A stretch of DNA of 64,000 bases from the NCBI RefSeq assembly GCF_008831285.2, contig NC_045148.1, positions 13,990,802-14,054,801 of the forward strand, in the 5' to 3' direction. Of this stretch, positions 22,880 through 34,743 are shown one piece after another; within the stretch, counting starts at the first letter, position 1; every line of letters starts with the position of its first letter. This stretch comes from Nymphaea colorata (taxonomy: Eukaryota; Streptophyta; Magnoliopsida; Nymphaeales; Nymphaeaceae). A model generated the notes under the pieces. That model had not been told where the DNA came from. It worked only from the letters and a program-made list of their open reading frames with translations, and made no database searches. A program made the translations under genes and the position numbers.

Positions 22880-24700
22880 GGCACTTACTTTCCTGGGGTC
22901 AGAAGACGATGGAATGGCTTCGAGTTGAACCCACACGTTTTCAGGGTATCGTCCCCACAATTTTAGGGTAAGTTGCAGATCTTGTGGCCTCTCCTTGGCT
23001 TCACGAAGGAGAATTTCAATACGTTTTGTAAAAAAAAAGAGATCCAAGAGGCCAGGTCAAACTTTTTTTTTTTTTCTTTTTCCTTGTCAAAAAATGGTTC
23101 CAACCGATTGATTCCAAATATAGATCAGCTGCAGGCTACCTCTCTGATCTAATGAATGAGTCCTTAAGTCATTGATCTTTTGTAATATATATGGTGTTTG
23201 GATGCAGACTTGAATTGAATGCATTGATGTACTGTGAAGTATGAACATAAGCCCAGAGAGAGGAAACTTGATCATGTTATAAAGCTTCAGTCGTGCTTAA
23301 TTGCAGCCAACTGTGGCGAATTTCTAGCTCATAATAATTCGAAGATCAAGCAGACGTTGTGCCCAATAGTTTGGCCGTGTAATACACTTTTTTGTCACTT
23401 AAAATAGTACAATCATTTGAACTCTTGAGCAAGACCATTATGTATTTCTTTGGAACCTCTTTTTCTTTTTCTTTTTTTTGTTTGGTTTTATGAAAAGTTG
23501 GTACCAAATGAATAAAGAACTGTCAACAAATTGGATTTGAATCAGACTTACTTTTTCCTATATCCAATTTTCACATATTAGAATGAATGAGGTTTGGCTC
23601 ACTACCTAAATGAAGGCCGAAGCTACTGTTTAACCCTCATCTCTTAAAGTACATGGCCTACATAGGTTCCTCGAGATGTTGCCCTTGCCGCCCTTCAACT
23701 TGGGTGTTGGTGGCTCCTTGTTTGTAGCACAAAGAGTTTGAAAAATGGAAGCAGAATTTGGCTGCCAACTAGCTCTTACACGATCCCTTTGGACCAACCC
23801 CCTTGAGCATTCCGATTTTGATTCCCACATATTGTGAAGAAAATTTGATACCCTATCGGAATCCAATATTTAAGTTGGCAATATGAATTTGAGCCGAATC
23901 CGACTTTTAAAATTGACATTTGAATGTGACTTTTAAAAAATACAACCTAAATGGAATGGCATTATGATATGCTATGAACAAAATTTCAAAACGTGTGGAT
24001 ATTGGACATAGGATATCTATTTGAGATAGAATTTGAATCTTAGTTCAATTGACTATTTATTTAAAAGGGAAACTAATGCCAAATTTCTACCCGATCTTAT
24101 TCATTATTTAGATACTATCCAAGCCAAATATCTCCCATATGGACTGGATAGAAAGCTGTTTTAAGGATCCGGATCACACGAACCCAGTTCCCATCAAAAC
24201 TTGAGAAAAATGTACTGTCCGTACGTTCAGTACATACTGCACATTTTCCTACTCCGCCCACAAATATCACATCCTCCAAAAAAAGTAAAAAAATAAAAGA
24301 AGGAAAACTGGGGGGGGGGGGGGGGGGGGAGGGGATTAAGTAAAATTATAAACACTTATCTGAGTAGATTCTTAAATGTAAAATTATAATCATCGGAACT
24401 TCCATCTCAAATGTAACTCTACCCACCCAAAAAACCAAAAAATAAAATTTACTACCTCCTTTCTTACAGTAATTCTAAGTTTCCCAAATCATGCATGATT
24501 TTGGTTCTTTTGAAAGATCCACCTCCATCCTACTCGGAATGGTTTCCAGAAGAATCCGATCCAACTGAAACGCTAGTAATTAGATCTTGCGCAAGTCGGA
24601 TCTGGGTATGAACCTAGCCTAGCAGATCCCATCCTACCCGTGTCCGACCCGGCCCGTTTCCGTTATTTAGAAGGTTTCCTATTTCAGGAAGCGGGTTTAA
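22880..24700. other. Intergenic between PME gene 3 and the SAUR-like gene
   Basis: Mostly AT-rich with eroded repeat words (gaatccaatat, atttgaa). Small ORFs have no family resemblance. A homopolymer G tract is annotated separately. Confidence 0.5.
24310..24334. repeat. Poly(G) tract
   Basis: Twenty consecutive G, then A and GGGG. Unusual in AT-rich plant intergenic DNA. It could form a G-quadruplex or could be a sequencing or assembly homopolymer artefact. Confidence 0.85.
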
Positions 24701-24708
24701 GTTTGTAT

Positions 24709-24725
24709 GCATATATATCTATATC
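24709..24725 (+). promoter_or_regulatory. TATA region of the SAUR-like gene
   Basis: Sequence catatatatctatatca about 180 bp upstream of the ATG at 24904, followed by a C/T-rich leader (ctctctctccctcttcctc), typical of plant core promoters and 5'UTRs. Confidence 0.45.
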
Positions 24726-24903
24726 ATCTTCTCCTCATATTACGAATCCCATAAGATCCACTCTCCCAAAACGCAGATCCAAACTTATCGATCGACCCGC
24801 TATATAATCCCCCTTCCTGTGCTTCTCTTGGCTCCCATCGCCATAACGCTTCCCCTTCAAAACCCTCTCTCTCCCTCTTCCTCTCATTCTGCAGCTCTCA
24901 ACC

Positions 24904-25392
24904 ATGAGCGGTTGCTTCCTCTGGAGGAGCAAGTCTCGCTCGCCCAAGGAGGTTGTCCTCCCCGCTGAACAGGCGGGTTCAGAACCCGACTCTTTTCGCC
25001 TGAGCGCCGGCGAGTTCACCGACGTGCACCCGGTTCCTGCTAGCGTGACCAGGAGCGGGAAGAGCTCAATGGCGACGTCGGCGACTTCGAGTCGCAGCGG
25101 GGAGATCGCGTTGCCGCCCGAAGAGTATCTGACGTGTTACGTCGGTCCCGGCAGGAAGGAATTCAAGGTCCCGCAGTCGTTCAGAGATTACGAATCGTTC
25201 AAGCAGCTCTTGGCGGAAGCGAAGCGCGATCAGAATTGCGAGATTGTTGAGGATGTGGGCGGCGCGATTCTTTTGGACTCTGTGAAGCTCGAATATTTCG
25301 AGTTCGTAAAGAAGAACATTGAGTGGAAGGAGAAGGAGAAGAGAGCCCTAGAGAAGAGCTACTGCGATGCACTGTGGAGTAGGCAGAAGTAG
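24904..25392 (+). CDS. Divergent SAUR-like (auxin-responsive) protein
   Basis: Intronless, 162 aa. Residues 1-70 are low-complexity Ser/Pro/Arg-rich with no signal peptide. Residues ~75-140 resemble the SAUR core: YLTCYVGPGRKEFKVPQSF corresponds to the family's HFAVYVG...RF.VP..YL strand pair, FKQLLAEAK to the FQELL helix, and VGGAILLDSVKLEYFEFV to the C-terminal strand and helix. The usual NHPLF motif is replaced by RDYESF. A Lys/Glu-rich tail (EWKEKEKRALEKS) follows. Canonical SAURs bind PP2C-D phosphatases and promote acid growth; whether this divergent protein does so is inference. Start: the first ATG after the C/T-rich leader. Confidence 0.65.
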   Translation: MSGCFLWRSKSRSPKEVVLPAEQAGSEPDSFRLSAGEFTDVHPVPASVTRSGKSSMATSATSSRSGEIALPPEEYLTCYVGPGRKEFKVPQSFRDYESFKQLLAEAKRDQNCEIVEDVGGAILLDSVKLEYFEFVKKNIEWKEKEKRALEKSYCDALWSRQK

Positions 25393-25399
25393 AATCTGT

Positions 25400-28300
25400 T
25401 TGGCTGATTTGGCGTCGAACGTCCACCAGGGTTCCTAACTTTTTTTCCCTTTTTTTCCCCCAAGAAACTTCCTTTGGAATTTCCGACGGTGCGATTTAAT
25501 CATGAAAGCAGGCGAAGTGCCTCATGCCTCACTTTGTAATACCGATCTTGATTAAGTTTCTACTTCAAACGGAACTCTCAAGATCTCTCGCTCTCTCTAT
25601 CTCTCTCAGTGTGCAACTGCATTGATTTCCTTAAAGGTCGGTTTAATTTGAGAGTTATCTTTGATTAAGCAGCTTGATTGATTTCCTTCAAAGGTCGTTT
25701 AATTTGAGAGTTGGGAGTCAAATCTTCTTCGCGGTCTGTTACGTTGAGATGGATTCGCACTTATTGCCGAAGATTCAACGTGATTCTTTCGCAAATAAGG
25801 TCCGAAAATTTGGCTTTAATTGATCTCGTCACACCAAAAGATAACTATTAACAGTTTGCACAACCTGATTATAATCTCTCCCTCTTTCTCTCTCGTAAAT
25901 CGCACCAGAAGATATCTAAATCCAGACCGGCAGATATATGTATAAACCAGTTTGTTTCTGCATATTGCATCTTTTACTTGATCAAAGTCGCTGTATGTTT
26001 ATGGATAACTTCTAATCAACCTTATGATCACTCTGATTCTTTACCCTCTCGTATGTAATACGCCTCAATACATTTATACACTTAGTTCCAAGAACATAGG
26101 ATGGGGTTTCGTTGGAACGATGTGAACATGTTTCTTGATCATGATCACGGTTAAGTCATTCTCCCATAGCTCAAAGATGAAAGAAAGAGAGGGCAATATA
26201 ACATGGGTGTTGCCCATATTAAGTAGATCCCGAATGAATATGGAAAGTGAAAATTCCAAGACTACTACATAACTGCTCAACTAAATTTTTAGTCAAGAAA
26301 AGCAACAAAATTATCGCCAGTAAAAGTTGGCATATATAGTTTCCCATAACTTGGGAAAATATCAGCGGCTGCCTAAAATCTTGTCGTTGCATGATATATG
26401 GCAATAGTTATTCAGGAAAAGAAATTACTGACTTTCCTTTTTATCTTTCTTGCGGTTTTCATCCTCTCAAATGAAACTAGATAAGACCGTTTTTCATATT
26501 TTGGGCCCAGATTCAGTTGTTCGGGATTCTATTGTAACTGTCACAAAATCTCTCGCCCATTAATTTGTTAATCTGTGTTGCTAATATATTACTTAGGAAA
26601 TATAATTTATATTGTTTTTACTAGATTCATTCCCATCTAAGATTTTTTTCTTGTTTAGCAAAATCTGGTTTAGATCTAATACTTCATCATAGTCTTGTGA
26701 CACAACAAATTAAGCGGGTACTTGGGCACGTGGATATCTTTTTGGATCTAAACTGATCCAGACTACTTACGTTTTCTTGATCCACCTTGTTCCAAACTTT
26801 GTTTTCAATTCTGTTTTTGAGAGTGTTGTTTTTATTTATATTATTTGTTTATTAAAATATTGCTTTTCTTTTGATTTTTTTTGTGGTAGTTTACATATAT
26901 GCATACATATACCTTGTCTAGCTACTTGCATATATATCCATATTTTCTATACATCGACTTAGAGTTAGATTAAAATAAGCAATCACTTTTAAGAATTAAT
27001 TATGATTTTTGAACTGAGGTGCATAATTTGATATTTACACAGCAACGCCTTCCATTTCCGTTCTATTTTACTTCCGTCATCTTTCCTGTGCAGTCTAAGA
27101 AGTTTCCATGAATTCCTTAGAATCCTTAAACGGTTCCCTTTTTGGTGTTCCTCTCGATATTTATGGGAAGTCAAATTCGGGTCAAATTCCAGATCCAATC
27201 CCCGACCTGTTTTCTAACCGTTAACATTAATTTTGATGCCTATTCAAATTAATTTGGAAACCAGACCACTTGGGTAAGAGACAAAAAAAAAGGACCTGTT
27301 AAAATTAATTATTAAAATATTTTGTTTACAATATAACCTTGTAAATATGATTTTAAAAGTGATTTGATGATAAACATATATTAAGTTAGTCTTTTTCTTA
27401 CTTAAATAATAGTTTTTTTTAATAGTCCAAAAATGAAAGGCTCTCATGCCGTCAAAATTTATATTAAATTAGTATTTATAAAAGATTTACATTTTCTTTA
27501 AAAAAAAATTTTAACATGAATTTAAAAAGTCCCGTTTTTATCCCTTACCCGAATGGTCTACTTTCTACCAATTGAGCGGGTGAAATTTCACCCGCTCGTT
27601 TTAAAGAACAACCGGTGAATTTTCACCCCGTTTGATACGTCGTGAGACGGATGGGTGAAATTTCACCTGCAGGGCAATCAAATGGGGCCTAAGGTAAAAG
27701 CAGTCATTTTTCGCAAGAATTGTTAATATTATTTTATCATTGTTATCGGCCTCAGTGTTATTGCCTATCTTTGGATAGGCTATGCGCATTTGGTAATCTC
27801 TAATTAGTTCCGCTTATATTAGCGTTTAGAAAATTGAAGCAAATCCAGATCCCACTGAAACAGATTAATTTGTTACGAATGGATAATAGAATATATTCAT
27901 CCAATCACATCCCTACATTTATTATCCCCATTTTAAAAATCAAACTTGTATATTTATCCCAAAATAAGCCAAAACCCGCGTTGTTTCTCATTTCAACGAA
28001 ATACATCATTTATCTATTAAAATTATATTTTAATCACGATGAAGGATACCTGATTGGCCATTTCTAAACAGTGGGTTGTCAACCTCCTTCTTTCTCGCTC
28101 ACCTGAAAATGCAGTTTCAAGCATGCATTCAAATTTTTGCATCTTTAACTGCTTAAATTAGCAAAATGCATCTCACATATTTAACTCATTTAGACTTACA
28201 TTTACATTATATGCAGTGTTCACTGTAAGGGGTGGAACATTTGTTCACCAATGCGGTCTCTTCCATGGATCATTAAATGAAGCGTTTGTTTCACCTCCCA

Positions 28301-28590
28301 ATTGGTTGGATCATAGGTGTGATGATTTACTATTCATGAGCCAAGTCTTTGGTCCAAGTCCACCAAGGATCAGTTGTGCGTGAGAAAAAAATAAAAGAAA
28401 CATCTGAGCATGGCTCAGGCTTCTTCATGCATGCTTCACTTGCTCCGGGACATAGCTCAATTGGTAACCAAAAACAGCCCCATGTTTTTTTTGTGTTCAC
28501 TTGCCTGCATCAGGGCCACGGCACCCGTTTAGATTTTTAAAAAATAAAAAATGTACATATGAATTTAATATAATTTATCTAAAAAATGAG
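25400..28590. other. Gene-empty region
   Basis: AT-rich DNA after the SAUR-like 3'UTR. A local imperfect duplication occurs near 25.62-25.71 kb (gattgatttcctt...aaggtcggtttaatttgagagtt repeated). Otherwise only poly(T) and poly(A) stretches and short ORFs without family content. Confidence 0.5.
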
Positions 28591-28598
28591 TTTACATT

Positions 28599-28626
28599 TA
28601 AACACTAAACCCTAAACCCTAAATCC
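28599..28626. repeat. Short interstitial telomere-like repeat
   Basis: About two and a half copies of the plant telomere heptamer (ctaaaccctaaaccctaaat). Too short to be a telomere relic on its own; it may be a chance telo-box or a repair scar. Confidence 0.6.
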
Positions 28627-28639
28627 TCAGTTTGTGCGA

Positions 28640-28872
28640 ATACAGAATTGAAGCAGCTTTGGACATTTGGGGGGCAAGGGAAAGGACTGGTCTGTGAGGT
28701 TATATTTTGGTTTTGCTCAAATTATGGGTGATTTGGTAGATGGTTGATTCTAGTTATAGCATAGGTTTCTTGCCCGAACACTGAATTGAAGCAGCTTTGG
28801 ACCTTTGGGGCAAGGAAAAGGACTCGGCTGTGAGGTTATATTTTGGTTTTGTGCATATTATGGGTGCTTGTG
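28640..28872. repeat. ~95-bp direct duplication, 138-bp period
   Basis: The block gaattgaagcagctttggac ... gtgaggttatattttggttttg occurs at about 28645-28735 and again at about 28783-28872, with a few substitutions. About 45 bp of unrelated DNA separates the copies. Confidence 0.85.
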
Positions 28873-28948
28873 TGCATTGAACATATATATATATATAGAG
28901 AGAGATATATATATAAAAAGCCGATAAAATGAGAATGAATAAAATTTG

Positions 28949-29172
28949 GAGACAAGAAGTCCCTTAAATACAAAAACAAACTACAAAAACAAAATTGAAA
29001 AAACGAAATATACAAGTTATTTGGGGACAAGAAGTACCTTAAATACAAGAACAAACTACAAAAACAAAATCGAAAGAACGAAATATACAAGTTATTTGGG
29101 GACAAGAAGTCCCTTAAATACAAGAACAAACTACAAAAACAAAATCGAAAGAACAAAATATACAAATTATTA
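28949..29172. repeat. 75-bp minisatellite, three units
   Basis: Units begin with gacaagaagt at 28951, 29026 and 29101, an exact 75-bp period with about 95% identity. Because 75 is a multiple of three and the unit is poor in stop codons, it reads through as repeated peptide on both strands. The ORFs are a by-product of the repeat, not evidence of a gene. A (TA)n/(GA)n tract lies at about 28883-28914. Confidence 0.95.
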
Positions 29173-29179
29173 GCATAAT

Positions 29180-32100
29180 GAAACGAAATAAGAGGGGTGG
29201 AGAGAAAGTGGATAGATGAGAGAAGAAAAAGAGATTTTTTCCAAGGATTGGAGTAGATCAAACATAACAGTCAATTGATGGGTGAAGCAAGACCTGCTGC
29301 CGGTTGGCCATCAGGCTGCCTGTCCATATCGCACACATCGTGCACCATCATTTTTTGGACTATTTCTCCATATAGGTCCAACCTCCACCTTATTAGAGTG
29401 GGTCCAGATCTGGACCCTACTCTTAAGCATGGGAAGTAGGCCCCCACCTCATTCACCATTATGAGAAAAAAAGACACAGCAACTATCACTGTTCCAGTTT
29501 TTGGGGCTTGCACTGATTTACAGGCAACTCACAAAATTTATGGTTTGAAGAAAAGCTCATTCTTTGTTGCTTCAATTCACTTTGCAAATGATATTGGAAG
29601 TTGCTGCTCTCTCTTTCACTGTCTCTCTACTAATCCATGCATCTAACTATTGGGCAGTAGGTAGTCGATCAATATGCAAATTCGAATTGGGTTGAGCTGT
29701 GGACGAAGTTGTCATTGAATCCAATTAGTTAAAAATTGTAATGGAATCGAACATGATCTGCTGAATTTTGGTTTATAACCTGAAACTGATACTGCGTCCA
29801 ATTATTGATCAGATTGGTTGTAATTGAAGAATGGGTCCAAATGTTGGCATCTGTGTGCGTCTGCGGTGTGCACGCACACTTGCAAAGGACAAACACCAAC
29901 TCTGGTGTGGGCCGCTTTAGTCATGGCGCTCCCATCTTTAGCCGGAAAAACAACACGACAGAAAGTATCTGTACAAAGCTTCTCTCCCTCGTCGCACCCC
30001 ATTTTTTTTTTTTTCTTACTGTTCTTGCTTCTCGGTTAAGAGGGGTAAAAAGAAACGTGTTTAAGTTTGAGTTTCTTTCATCGACAAGAGAAACCAGTTC
30101 AAACTTAGAGTCTCTTTTAGGCAAGTAAATGAAGGAACCGAATTTTAAACTCCAAAATTCAGCCATTGTTTTTCTCCAACCTCCATTTTTCCCTTAACAC
30201 AGTGGCATTGGTTTCTGGTGGAGCCAATGTGGGAGCAACTTGCCTTCTTGCCTCGTCAAAAGCGCTGCAGGTCCTGTTCTTGGTCCTTTGTTTTTACCTG
30301 GAAATTTTCATCGAACCATAATGAAGCCTGCATTTGAGATTGAAAAAGACAATACCCAAGTCTCTAAATCTTAGGATATCTAGCTTTTCGACTTTCTCTT
30401 TTCGACCAACAGTAGATACCCATCACGTCACAGTTTTACACAGCAGAAGCAATGTTAGCTACAGCAGGTAAAACCAGTACAGTCAGGCTTCACCCCTTCA
30501 AAGGCAGAGGACGCTCTGTTGTCTAAAAGGATTAGATAAGTTCCCTCAGTATACTGATATACCAGGCATTTCGCAGATTTTAAGTTTTCTACCGCGACTA
30601 AGAATACAAGGCCTGTGGGATATTGTTGGACAAGATGCACTTGATTGAACGTAGCGTGAAAAGGGCAGTAGTCTAAGCTGGGATATGTACTGTTATATTG
30701 TGGAAGATAGAACCGTACAATATAATGTCCTAGATTATCCCGTTTTTCTGGATAAGCTAACGCACACACTTGCCTTTTGACCTTATGTAGTGTTCGTCAA
30801 TATTATGCATGGAAATTCTGCTTTTTACAATCCAGGGGGCGTGACTTTCCGACCCACCGAATAATTTCTTGTTTTGACCAATAATTGAGTTCATCATAGT
30901 GTTCTTGCTCACAAGGAATCATGTGGCTCGATCTTGCAAAGACGGATCCACCAAGAAAATTAGATCTAATGTTTTTTTGTACACAGGTGCTTTACGGGCA
31001 CATGGGTGGTCTCCCCTATGCTTCTCCTCTTTCAAATGAACCACTTAATAATTGAATGGTACTAATCAATTAGATAGGCTCCCTACTAGAAATTATGCAT
31101 GCCTCCATCTGTGTATATGTATACAGTACAATCCTCTAAGGTATAAAGTAAAGAACTTAATTTGTTTTCATAAAAATGTTCATTTGACTTATCTTTAGCT
31201 CATAATCTCAAAAGTAAATGGTTTTCATGCCTAAGTTTTCTTAACGAGTCCAACATTTGCTTTAATGGTTGAAAGGTATAAATCAATTTCATGACCACAA
31301 AACGAAGCATTTACCAGCCATCAATATGGCCAAGTTTCAGAGTGCCTATAGTAAGGGTAGGCTCTAACTAATTTGACTGTCAGAGTAGAGGACGAACATC
31401 AAATTTGAATCTCGTTTAAAAATTAAAAGAAAGACATGTCTTCAAACAAAAACTTCCTCAACTTTTCATTAGGTCAATTTGAGATGAGCAGGAAGTAGGC
31501 AACATAATGTATAAAAAATCACATGGAACTTAAAATAAGCAATTTGAACTTTTCTTTTGGAGGTTGGTTAACCGCCACGGATTCGTCGCGGGAGACCTCC
31601 AGTCTACTACAATGAAAGCTTATTGTACCTCAATGTGAACTACATATAAAAAATAAGGCAATCATGAGAGGCAAGAGCATCTGTAAATCTAAAGATCAAA
31701 GTTATTATCCGTGCAACAAATTCTGCCGAAATTTGTTGCTAATTTTGTGGAGAAATATATTGGCAGTAGAGTTGCGAAACAGATCTGATTCGGAAAATCG
31801 GAATCTGATTCATCACAACAAAAAAATCCCAACCCTCTGAAACCAATCCCCACTCATTTGCAACCTATGATATTCTTGGGGCAGTCCTTTGGCACTTGTA
31901 AAAAGAGAGAGAGAGAGAAAGAAGAGAAAGAAGGAGAAGGAGTCGTTTAGGAGTTAATTTTCGTTGATTTAATGAATCATTGAACGGTGGATTACTGCAT
32001 TTTTTTTTTCTTGACCCAACTACAAGAGCCCTTCATCAAGTTTGTCAATTTATTCAATCCATATATACTGTATATAATAAGGCGATGGACTTCATTTCAG

Positions 32101-34200
32101 TTTCATCAAAAAGACGATCTGGGCTGACAGGATCATGTCTATAATATATAATAATCCAAGTGATGATGGACTTGATTTTGATTTCATCAAAAGTTGGTCT
32201 GCGGTGACAGGCTTAGTCGTTTTCAATTGTGCCCCGAGACTTATCCTTCATGACTGCTGACAATTCAGCAGTTTACAGTTGGTAAATCTTTCTAAAAGAA
32301 AAAAACCATGGATGCTCTGCGTCCTTTGTACCACCCTGGCTTTGGATTCGCACTGGTGCAGCCGATCAAAAGAGATAGAAATTATTACCATAACTAAAAA
32401 TGTGTTTAGGGGATGTAAAAGTTTCAGATATCAAAAAGACGAAGAGCAATAACTAATGTATTTGTGTTCAGATTATCTGAACGCAAGCTGTTCAAAAGAT
32501 ATGTTTGATTAATTCAGATTTATTTAAAGTCTACGAATCCGATCAAGTGTGGCATACTTTTGATGATGTGATAAAAGATTTGCGATTAAATCCATGGTTC
32601 ATCAAAGTAAAGACCTAAGACCATTGATTTGATCTAAGATCCACACTTGAAATCCTTTTTTCCATTAAGAAAATGTCTCATTTAAAATCAAAGAGGGTGA
32701 AGCTCTATTCTTAAATTCATGGATCTAGAATCTTGAAGATTTACCTATGGGTAAAAAGTGATCGATTCATTCAGTTTTGAGAGAAAAAGAAGAATATATA
32801 GTTTCTGGGGAGGCATTAGAGTTATCAAATGGGCCCTAAGCAGCTATTTTGCGCGTGGGATTTTTTTGGAACCAAGTGATTTATAGGAAAGAGCAATAAG
32901 TTGTCCTCAATCATGGAACCCAAGTTGCTGCAAAACATGGCCCTTATGGGATTTGGGTATCAATATGCATTTCTAATTAGTTTCCTACTTCCTTGATAAT
33001 CTTAATGAGGCGCAGCATCTTTAAATATTTCTGCTAAAAAAGTCTGAGGTTTCTGTGGAGACCAACAAACTGAAAAAAAAAAAAAAAAAAAAAGCCGTGC
33101 AAACAGCTTTGCAGAAGAGAAAGAAGAGTTTTCAGAGTAAACTGAAAACTCTTTCGATGTCAAATCTTTTCCCAAGAAATAATACACCCTGAAAACTTTT
33201 CCCTCCTCTGCACAAAAACCCCAAGAGAATGGCATTATACAAGTCCTTCATCAGTTGTAAGGTCGTTTAATTTCTTAGTTTTCTTTTACGTTAAGCGATC
33301 CTTTTCAACTTGAAGGTCTCCTAGCTAAGCTCGGTTCCTAGCAAAGTGAATATTTGAATCTCTTTTTAGCCTAAACTGGTTGCTAGCCACCAGAAAGAAC
33401 CATTAAAAAACAACCGATGTACGAATGAGATGGACGCACAATGATCCACAGTTCTCTTTACCTTTACTTAAAGAAGGTTAATTTGAGCATACCATGGATT
33501 TAAAGATCTCTGAGGAGTCTTGTTGGATGGGCATCCTCAAAGCTGAAGAAAAGAGTTGTACAACTGAACTGAACTGAACTCATGCACAGCCATTGTGGAT
33601 GCTTCTGCCTTGTGTGGGACATAGTCGAGTCAGCTCCTACCATTCAAGTTGAAGCTATAGCTACTTCAAAAGTTCTGCTCCAAGACTTCTATCTGTGCCC
33701 GCAACCTTTGCCACAGGGTGGAAGTAGTCCGTGGTCTGTGTTTGATCTCCGAACACACCACGTGAGCTTGGTGCACTCGGCGCGCGCCACGTTTCTCTCC
33801 CTTTTGTTTTTTTATGTAGAACATGTAAGCAGCTTTGAGGTGCGAACCAATAAAAATATATCTTTCTCCTCGGCCTTCTTAATCTCGAGATCAACATTTT
33901 TCAATACCATCAAGATAGCACCTTCTAAATTTCGGGAAGTAGTTTCTACATTAGAGACCAATTTCACCATCTATCATTTGTTGAATATACACATATAAAG
34001 AGAAAGAAAGAGATTGCAAAATGAAACTAAATTATATAATGAATGTGGTACACATCCGAAAGCAACAAAATAAGATGAGAGGACACATGGTGGCCTAAGT
34101 GAACTAATTCCGTCAACCTAAGCGAAAGGGTTAATCATCAACCTCCCCCTTCACGTGGTATCGCCTGTACTATTTTATCACAGTCCATACTTACAAGTCA
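29180..34200. other. Gene-empty region
   Basis: AT-rich intergenic DNA. A minus-strand 104-codon ORF at 30455-30769 has no family resemblance, and a plus-strand ORF at 33582-33998 likewise. A 21-A homopolymer lies near 33073-33093. At about 31350-31425 a weak tRNA-like pair (ctaactaatttgactgtcagag and atttgaatctc) could be a decayed SINE, but this is not secure. Confidence 0.45.
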
Positions 34201-34339
34201 AGGTTACTAAATAAACGCCACTAGAATTCACGCAGCTATATATATATATATACGTGTTTATATAAAAATTATCAACTTCCCAAACTTCTATCGGATTTTC
34301 TCCTCTCAAGAATCATTTTCCAGGGAAAGTAAGTTCCAC

Positions 34340-34726
34340 TCAGCATGCGTAGAATCCGACAAGCTCGTCTATGGACTCTTGCTGGGGGTCAGCGTTCTCT
34401 AGCATCCAGAGCAGGTGCTCGAAGAGGACCACTTCGCAGCCTACGACCACTGTGTCCGAGCCCTCTGACTTGTCGACGAGCTCGCGGACAAGGGGGTGGT
34501 TCACATGGTCCGACCTGATGACGTAGCGCCGGCGCGATTTCCCGACGTAGACGGCCTGGTAGCCAACTGGGACCTCACCAGTATCGGCGTCCAAGCACCA
34601 GCCGTCGTCCGACGGCGGTAGCTTTGAGTCAACGCTTGAGCTTGACTTTGACCGACCAATTTTGCTCAGGCCGCGCCACTTCTTGATCATGAACTTGAGC
34701 TTCCATATGGTGCCTCCCTTCGCCAT
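34340..34726 (-). CDS. SAUR family auxin-responsive protein
   Basis: 128 aa, single coding exon. SAURs inhibit PP2C-D phosphatases and so activate plasma-membrane H+-ATPases during growth. The N-terminus is basic (WKLKFMIKKWRGL) and followed by a Ser-rich stretch. The core, at about residues 50-115, has GYQAVYVGKSRRRYVI, then NHPLVRELVDKS and VVVGCEVVLFEHLLWML, matching the SAUR pattern of YVG, HPL.R.L and the C-terminal CEV.LF strand and helix. The Ala-Lys-Gly start at 34726 is chosen because the leader upstream contains a splice acceptor at 34744-34745. An in-frame ATG at 34795 lies inside the inferred intron. It ends at a TGA at 34340-34342. Confidence 0.82.
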   Translation of the reverse strand: MAKGGTIWKLKFMIKKWRGLSKIGRSKSSSSVDSKLPPSDDGWCLDADTGEVPVGYQAVYVGKSRRRYVIRSDHVNHPLVRELVDKSEGSDTVVVGCEVVLFEHLLWMLENADPQQESIDELVGFYAC

Positions 34727-34743
34727 CGCGGACACAGAAATGC

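Noticed and set aside
28836-29261. 141-codon minus-strand ORF with repeated Phe/Leu-rich peptide
   Set aside because: Direct consequence of the 75-bp minisatellite.
30455-30769. 104-codon minus-strand ORF
   Set aside because: No domain, signal peptide or splice context. Composition fits chance in non-coding DNA.
31345-31430. Possible tRNA-derived SINE (box A-like and box B-like words 54 bp apart)
   Set aside because: Both boxes are several mismatches from consensus, and no tail or target duplication is visible.
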